Assembly (NCBI RefSeq): GCF_000787835.1
Contig: NZ_BBPP01000012.1
Span: 102,211-166,210 of the forward strand
Length of the DNA stretch: 64,000 nucleotides
Direction: 5' to 3'
Source of the DNA: Streptacidiphilus melanogenes
GTDB taxonomy: Bacteria; Actinomycetota; Actinomycetes; Streptomycetales; Streptomycetaceae
The notes below the pieces were generated by a model. The model saw only the letters and a program-made list of their open reading frames with translations. It did not search any database and was not told the origin of the DNA. Each line of letters opens with the position of its first letter. The stretch's first letter is position 1. Shown here in pieces: positions 60,788 through 64,000 of this stretch. The position numbers and the translations under genes were made by a program.

Positions 60788-61531
60788 TCAGTGTTGCTGC
60801 CACGCCACCGAGAAGTCCGTGCCACCGGTCAGGGCGGAGGGGGTGGCCTTCGCGGTCCCGTCGGGACGCGTCATGGTCAGGGCCTGCGGGTTGGAGGCGC
60901 CGATCGGCTGACCGTTGACCTGTGCACCGGTGAACGACGCCGTCGTGAAGTCGGTCAGCGGCAGTACCCCGAGCGGACCGGTCGGGGCTTCGGCGATGAC
61001 CTCGGCCGACGCCAGCTTCGCGGTAGGGGAGGTCTCATTGACGGTATGGGTCCAGCCCTGCGTGGCGTCGGTGATTGTGAGGGCGAACTGGCCGCTGCCG
61101 AGGCTGGTGACCGAGGCGGTGAACTGATCACCGGGCTGCACCGGGTCCGAGTAGGTGACAGGAGCATTCGGATACATCTCGTACCAGGAGTAGTAGACCG
61201 GGACGCCCCCGGAGCAGTCGGCCTCGCTGCCGGTCTGCTCGGTGGTGTCGCTGCCGTCGCCGTCCAGTCCCACCCAGAAGGACGACCAGGTGTCCTCGCC
61301 CGTGCACGTCGCGGTCGGCTGAGTCCAGCTGGCGCTGACGCTGGTGAACTTCTGGCCTGTAGCGGTGTACCCCGCCCAGTTGGAGGAAGTGCCCGGGGCG
61401 TTGGCGAGCGTGACCGGAAGATGGACCGGGCGCGGGTGCACGGGTCCTGGGGCAGCGACCGCGGGGGTGGCCGCGGCAAGGAGCGCGAGTGCGGCAGCAC
61501 ACACGGCGGCGGACGAGGAAACTCGGGACAT
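60788..61531 (-). CDS. Secreted G1-family (eqolisin) glutamic endopeptidase
   Basis: 247 aa. Signal peptide about 1-26 (AAALALLAAATPAVAA). The mature protein opens with SSNWAGYTATGQKFTSVSAS, the front strand of the G1 fold. Then FWVGLDGDGSDTTEQTGSEADC carries the catalytic Gln, and SAEVIAEAPTGPLG carries the catalytic Glu. Conserved WYEMYPNAPV also fits. G1 peptidases are acid-active beta-sandwich proteases, first known from fungi and also present in actinomycetes. It is extracellular and monocistronic. Confidence 0.92.
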   Translation of the reverse strand: MSRVSSSAAVCAAALALLAAATPAVAAPGPVHPRPVHLPVTLANAPGTSSNWAGYTATGQKFTSVSASWTQPTATCTGEDTWSSFWVGLDGDGSDTTEQTGSEADCSGGVPVYYSWYEMYPNAPVTYSDPVQPGDQFTASVTSLGSGQFALTITDATQGWTHTVNETSPTAKLASAEVIAEAPTGPLGVLPLTDFTTASFTGAQVNGQPIGASNPQALTMTRPDGTAKATPSALTGGTDFSVAWQQH

Positions 61532-62442
61532 GACCTCTCACTTTCTCCGTGACCAGGGATGCAGCGGGAATCATCACCGACGACGCGGTTGACCGCGCGC
61601 AGACAGGCAGGCCGCCACTCGCGCGGGTGGCGGAGGTTCGTCCGTTTGCGGCGAGTCGGGCTCGGCCGCGACGCTCATCGCGGCGGGAAGCCCCTCACGG
61701 AGGTGCTCAAGGGGGTTTGGGGCGCCCGCCCGGGCGCGTATGTCCCGCAGTTGGAGGTTCGCGGCCGGCGGCGCAGTTCGCGGCCACCTTGGGGATCATC
61801 TACCTGTTCCTGGACCTGGCGCAGCTGCGGGTGCGCCAGTTCCGCAGCGTGCGGCTGGGAACCACGACGTTCTTGGTGGTGTTGCTGATCTCGCTCGCTT
61901 GGTCGGCGGCTTTGCTCCGAGTGATATTGCGATGTGTGGTCCGGGTCCGGGAACGAACGTGGCGGCGCCAGCCAGTCCATGCGCTACGCCGACGCCTTCT
62001 GCCTCGTCAAGCGCCGTTGGTTCTGGTTCGTCCCCGACCCGAGCACTCCGTCTGCGCTGAGGACGGCCGAAAGCGGTCCCGAGCGTCATCGGCGCTCTGG
62101 CCTCGGTCTGAGGCTCTGGCTGCGGGCCGACGCCGTCGGCCCCGCTCGCGGCCGGGGCCCCACAACGGGCGGTTGGGCCGGGAGGCGAGCGGAAGCCGTC
62201 CGGGGCGACGGCAACGGTGGGCTGTTGCCGCAACCGCTCCGCTGCCGCTGGTCGCCGTGCGCCTTGTTTCGGGGCTGTCGGGAGCCCGCCGGGCGTGTTC
62301 CGGTTTTGGGTACGGCCGTGGTGGGCCGGGCAGTTGATCGGTGTGGTGGGCGATCCCAGGCCGCGCGGGGGGAACGTGTTGGGGGCATATGCCACTCGTG
62401 TGAGTGATTGTCCGGGGGTGGGGTGGTCAGTAGTTGGAGGGG
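61532..62442. other. Interval with a possible membrane-protein fragment
   Basis: The plus strand at 61771-61965 reads AQFAATLGIIYLFLDLAQLR and TTTFLVVLLISLAWSAALLR, two convincing membrane helices, but there is no clear start and the sequence after about 61965 becomes Arg-rich. It may be a small membrane protein or a remnant. Nothing else is recognised. Confidence 0.35.
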
Positions 62443-62694
62443 GTGAGGATCGAAGCGACGCGTGCGAGTTGTGAGTCTCATCCGCTGGTGGGGGTGCTGG
62501 TGGTGGATACGGTGTCCGGTTGTTGTGGGGTGGTGACGGGTCAGGTGGTGCATTGCTCGCGGTCGACGGGGCGTGTGGTGCGCAGGGTGGTGTTTTTGCG
62601 CACGGAGGGGGGTGGCGTGGGTCCCCAGCCGAGGGGGCGGCCGGGGCCCGGCGGAGTGTGCCTGTCGGTTGTGGGTGGGGTTGCGGTCAGTTGA
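62443..62694 (+). CDS. Possible small protein (83 aa)
   Basis: From a GTG at 62443: VRIEATRASCESHPLVGVLV, VDTVSGCCGVVTGQVVHCSR. The VLVVDTVSG opening resembles small streptomycete proteins with an SH3-like barrel (a hunch from pattern only). The ribosome-site-like TGGAGGGG touches the start codon, and the end overlaps the convergent surface gene by 8 bp. Confidence 0.3.
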   Translation: MRIEATRASCESHPLVGVLVVDTVSGCCGVVTGQVVHCSRSTGRVVRRVVFLRTEGGGVGPQPRGRPGPGGVCLSVVGGVAVS

Positions 62695-64000
62695 CGGTGA
62701 CGGTGGTGGTTTCGGGGTTGCCGCCGTTGCCTCGGTATACCGAGTCGCCGCTGTAGACGGCTGTGATGGTGTGGGGGCCGGTGGTGCGGAACGCCGTGAC
62801 GGTCCCGGCTGCTGCGCAGTTGCCGAGGGAGAGGAAAAGGCGTGCGGTGCCCAGGGGCGTCCCGGTCGTGGTGTCGGTGAAGGTGACGGTGCCGGTGGGC
62901 CTGGTCGTGGACCCCGCGGTGGGGCAGACCAGGTCGCTGAGCACGACCGGGAGACCGACCCGCGTGCGTGCGGGCATCGCGGTGAGGAAGGTGGTGACCG
63001 GCTTGCCCAGGACGGTGTAGGAGATGGTCACCCTTCCGTTGTTGTTCGCCGTCCCGATCGTCGAGGCAGCATAGGTCGTCCCGGTGCCGGTGGGGGTGGC
63101 GAAGCTGCTGCCTCCGCCGCCGCCACCACCGCCCGCGCGGCCGAAACCGGTGGTGCCAGGGTTGGCGGCGCCGCCCCCTCCGCCGCCGAAGTACCCGCCG
63201 CCGCCGCCACCGCCAGCGCCGGCGGCCACGCAGTTTCCGCCGGTGTTGTTGCCGCCGGTGCCGCCGGTCCCGACCGTCGTGCCGCTGAAGCTGGTTCCCG
63301 GGCCGCCTGCGGCTGGGCTGCAGCCCGCGGTCGCGGTGGCCGGCGTGCCGCCGGTGCCCACGGTCATGGCGGTGGTGCTGCCGCCTTGCCCGCCGGATCC
63401 CGGTGAGCCCCCGGCGTCGGCTCCTCCGGTGGTGCCTGCGGTGGCGTCCGGCGTGCCGCCGTTGCCCCCGTTCCCTCCCGTGGTCGTGCCGGCGAAGGGG
63501 GTGCCGCCGGCGGCACCGCCGCCGCCCGCGACGACGAGGAGGCCGGTGCCGCTGCTGACGCTGGACGCCCCGCCTCCGCCGGGGCCTCGGCGGAACTGGC
63601 CGGTGGGGTCGCTTGAGGTGCCGCCCGGGCCGCCCCCGTTGAATCCGGCGGCACCGCTCCCGTTGCAGCCGACGGTGCCGGTGCCACCGACGTTGACGGT
63701 GTAGGTCGTCGGGGCGGTGGTCACCGGCAGGGTGGTGGTGACCACCGCCCCCGTGCCCCCGGTCCCGGTGTATCCGCAGACGGTGCCGGTGTTGTCGGCC
63801 CCGCCTGCGCCGTCCGCGGTGATGGTGACGAGCGCGTTCGCGGGAACGTCGAAGGTCTGCGGGGCCCCGGTGTAGACGAAGGTGGTCGAAGGGTCGGTTC
63901 CTCGGACCCGCGCGGGGGCGGGAGCCGGCTTGGCTGCGGCCGGTGCGGCGGTCGCGGGCGTCAGTACGGTGCCGGACAACGCCACACACAGCCCCGCCAC
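62687..64000 (-). CDS. Glycine-rich secreted surface protein with Ig-like C-domain (start at or beyond window edge)
   Basis: At least 437 aa; the frame is open to base 64000 and the signal peptide (LCVALSGTVLTPATAA) seems to begin before it. A beta strand part (TFVYTGAPQTFDVPANALVT) leads into about 220 residues dominated by Gly/Thr/Ser/Ala (GTGGTG, GGGGASSV, GGGGGGGYFGGGGGGAANPG) with scattered Cys. The last about 110 residues form a bacterial Ig-like domain (VTFTDTTTGTPLGTARLFLS, ITAVYSGDSVYRGNGG). It is probably a structural or adhesive wall protein, as seen in actinomycetes with glycine-rich domains. Confidence 0.82.
   Translation of the reverse strand: MAGLCVALSGTVLTPATAAPAAAKPAPAPARVRGTDPSTTFVYTGAPQTFDVPANALVTITADGAGGADNTGTVCGYTGTGGTGAVVTTTLPVTTAPTTYTVNVGGTGTVGCNGSGAAGFNGGGPGGTSSDPTGQFRRGPGGGGASSVSSGTGLLVVAGGGGAAGGTPFAGTTTGGNGGNGGTPDATAGTTGGADAGGSPGSGGQGGSTTAMTVGTGGTPATATAGCSPAAGGPGTSFSGTTVGTGGTGGNNTGGNCVAAGAGGGGGGGYFGGGGGGAANPGTTGFGRAGGGGGGGGSSFATPTGTGTTYAASTIGTANNNGRVTISYTVLGKPVTTFLTAMPARTRVGLPVVLSDLVCPTAGSTTRPTGTVTFTDTTTGTPLGTARLFLSLGNCAAAGTVTAFRTTGPHTITAVYSGDSVYRGNGGNPETTTVTVN

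Noticed and set aside
1..64000. tRNA/rRNA genes, integrase or attachment sites marking an integrated element
   Set aside because: No cloverleaf-like sequences, integrase, excisionase or conjugation genes were seen, so an integrative element is not supported.

Overview
The window is very GC-rich DNA with strong GC bias at third codon positions, GTG starts, Tat/Sec-exported proteins, F420-linked enzymes, DUF6193-type proteins and many decayed IS5/IS1380-type transposase pieces. This points to a streptomycete-like actinomycete chromosome (Streptomyces, Kitasatospora or a relative). It reads as an accessory or arm region: few housekeeping genes, many regulators paired with transporters, many secreted proteins, and many truncated genes. 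No rRNA, tRNA or CRISPR array was seen.

Layout. (1) 1-15.6 kb holds small regulated metabolic modules: the end of an isochorismatase-type hydrolase, a Tat-exported protein, a CynX-type MFS carrier, a chimeric glycerate kinase/carbohydrate-binding pseudogene, a TetR/SDR pair with two adjacent operators, a MarR-centred cluster (two SnoaL-like proteins, FMN reductase, YceI-like protein) with a repeated ACTTGA-N4-TCAAGT operator, two redox enzymes, a DUF6193-like and a SUKH protein around an IS5 remnant, an HxlR/MFS divergent pair, and a methyltransferase. (2) 15.7-31 kb is a cell-surface block: a transglycosylase-NlpC/P60 wall hydrolase, a lipoprotein, a 1287-aa DNRLRE/FG-GAP protein, a truncated surface gene, and a 2398-aa RHS protein ending in a Hint domain and a colicin D-like tRNase domain. 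The stop codon of the RHS gene overlaps the start of a colicin D-type immunity gene. (3) 31-50 kb is a mosaic of small secreted or unknown proteins and gene fragments. It includes a ChW-repeat protein, an ASCH protein, a GNAT, and a two-gene operon (40.7-43.4 kb) encoding an internally repeated protein and a protein with a zinc ribbon, two RING-H2-like fingers and a papain-like peptidase domain. An S1-domain protein, a thermolysin-like M4 protease, a DUF89/ARMT1-like protein and an alpha/beta hydrolase follow. (4) 50-56 kb has a deoxynucleoside kinase, then a TetR-controlled run of MFS transporter, metallo-beta-lactamase-fold hydrolase, AtzG-like small subunit and amidase. (5) 56-64 kb has a PPOX-class F420 oxidoreductase (a duplicated piece lies at 48.6 kb), an APH-type phosphotransferase, a frameshifted lipoprotein gene, a G1 glutamic endopeptidase, and a glycine-rich surface protein running off the end.

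The best candidates for new biology are the RING-like finger/papain-like peptidase operon at 40.7-43.4 kb and the RHS-Hint-colicin D toxin with its immunity gene. Several operator architectures are visible directly in the DNA. All assignments come from reading motifs; no database search was run.
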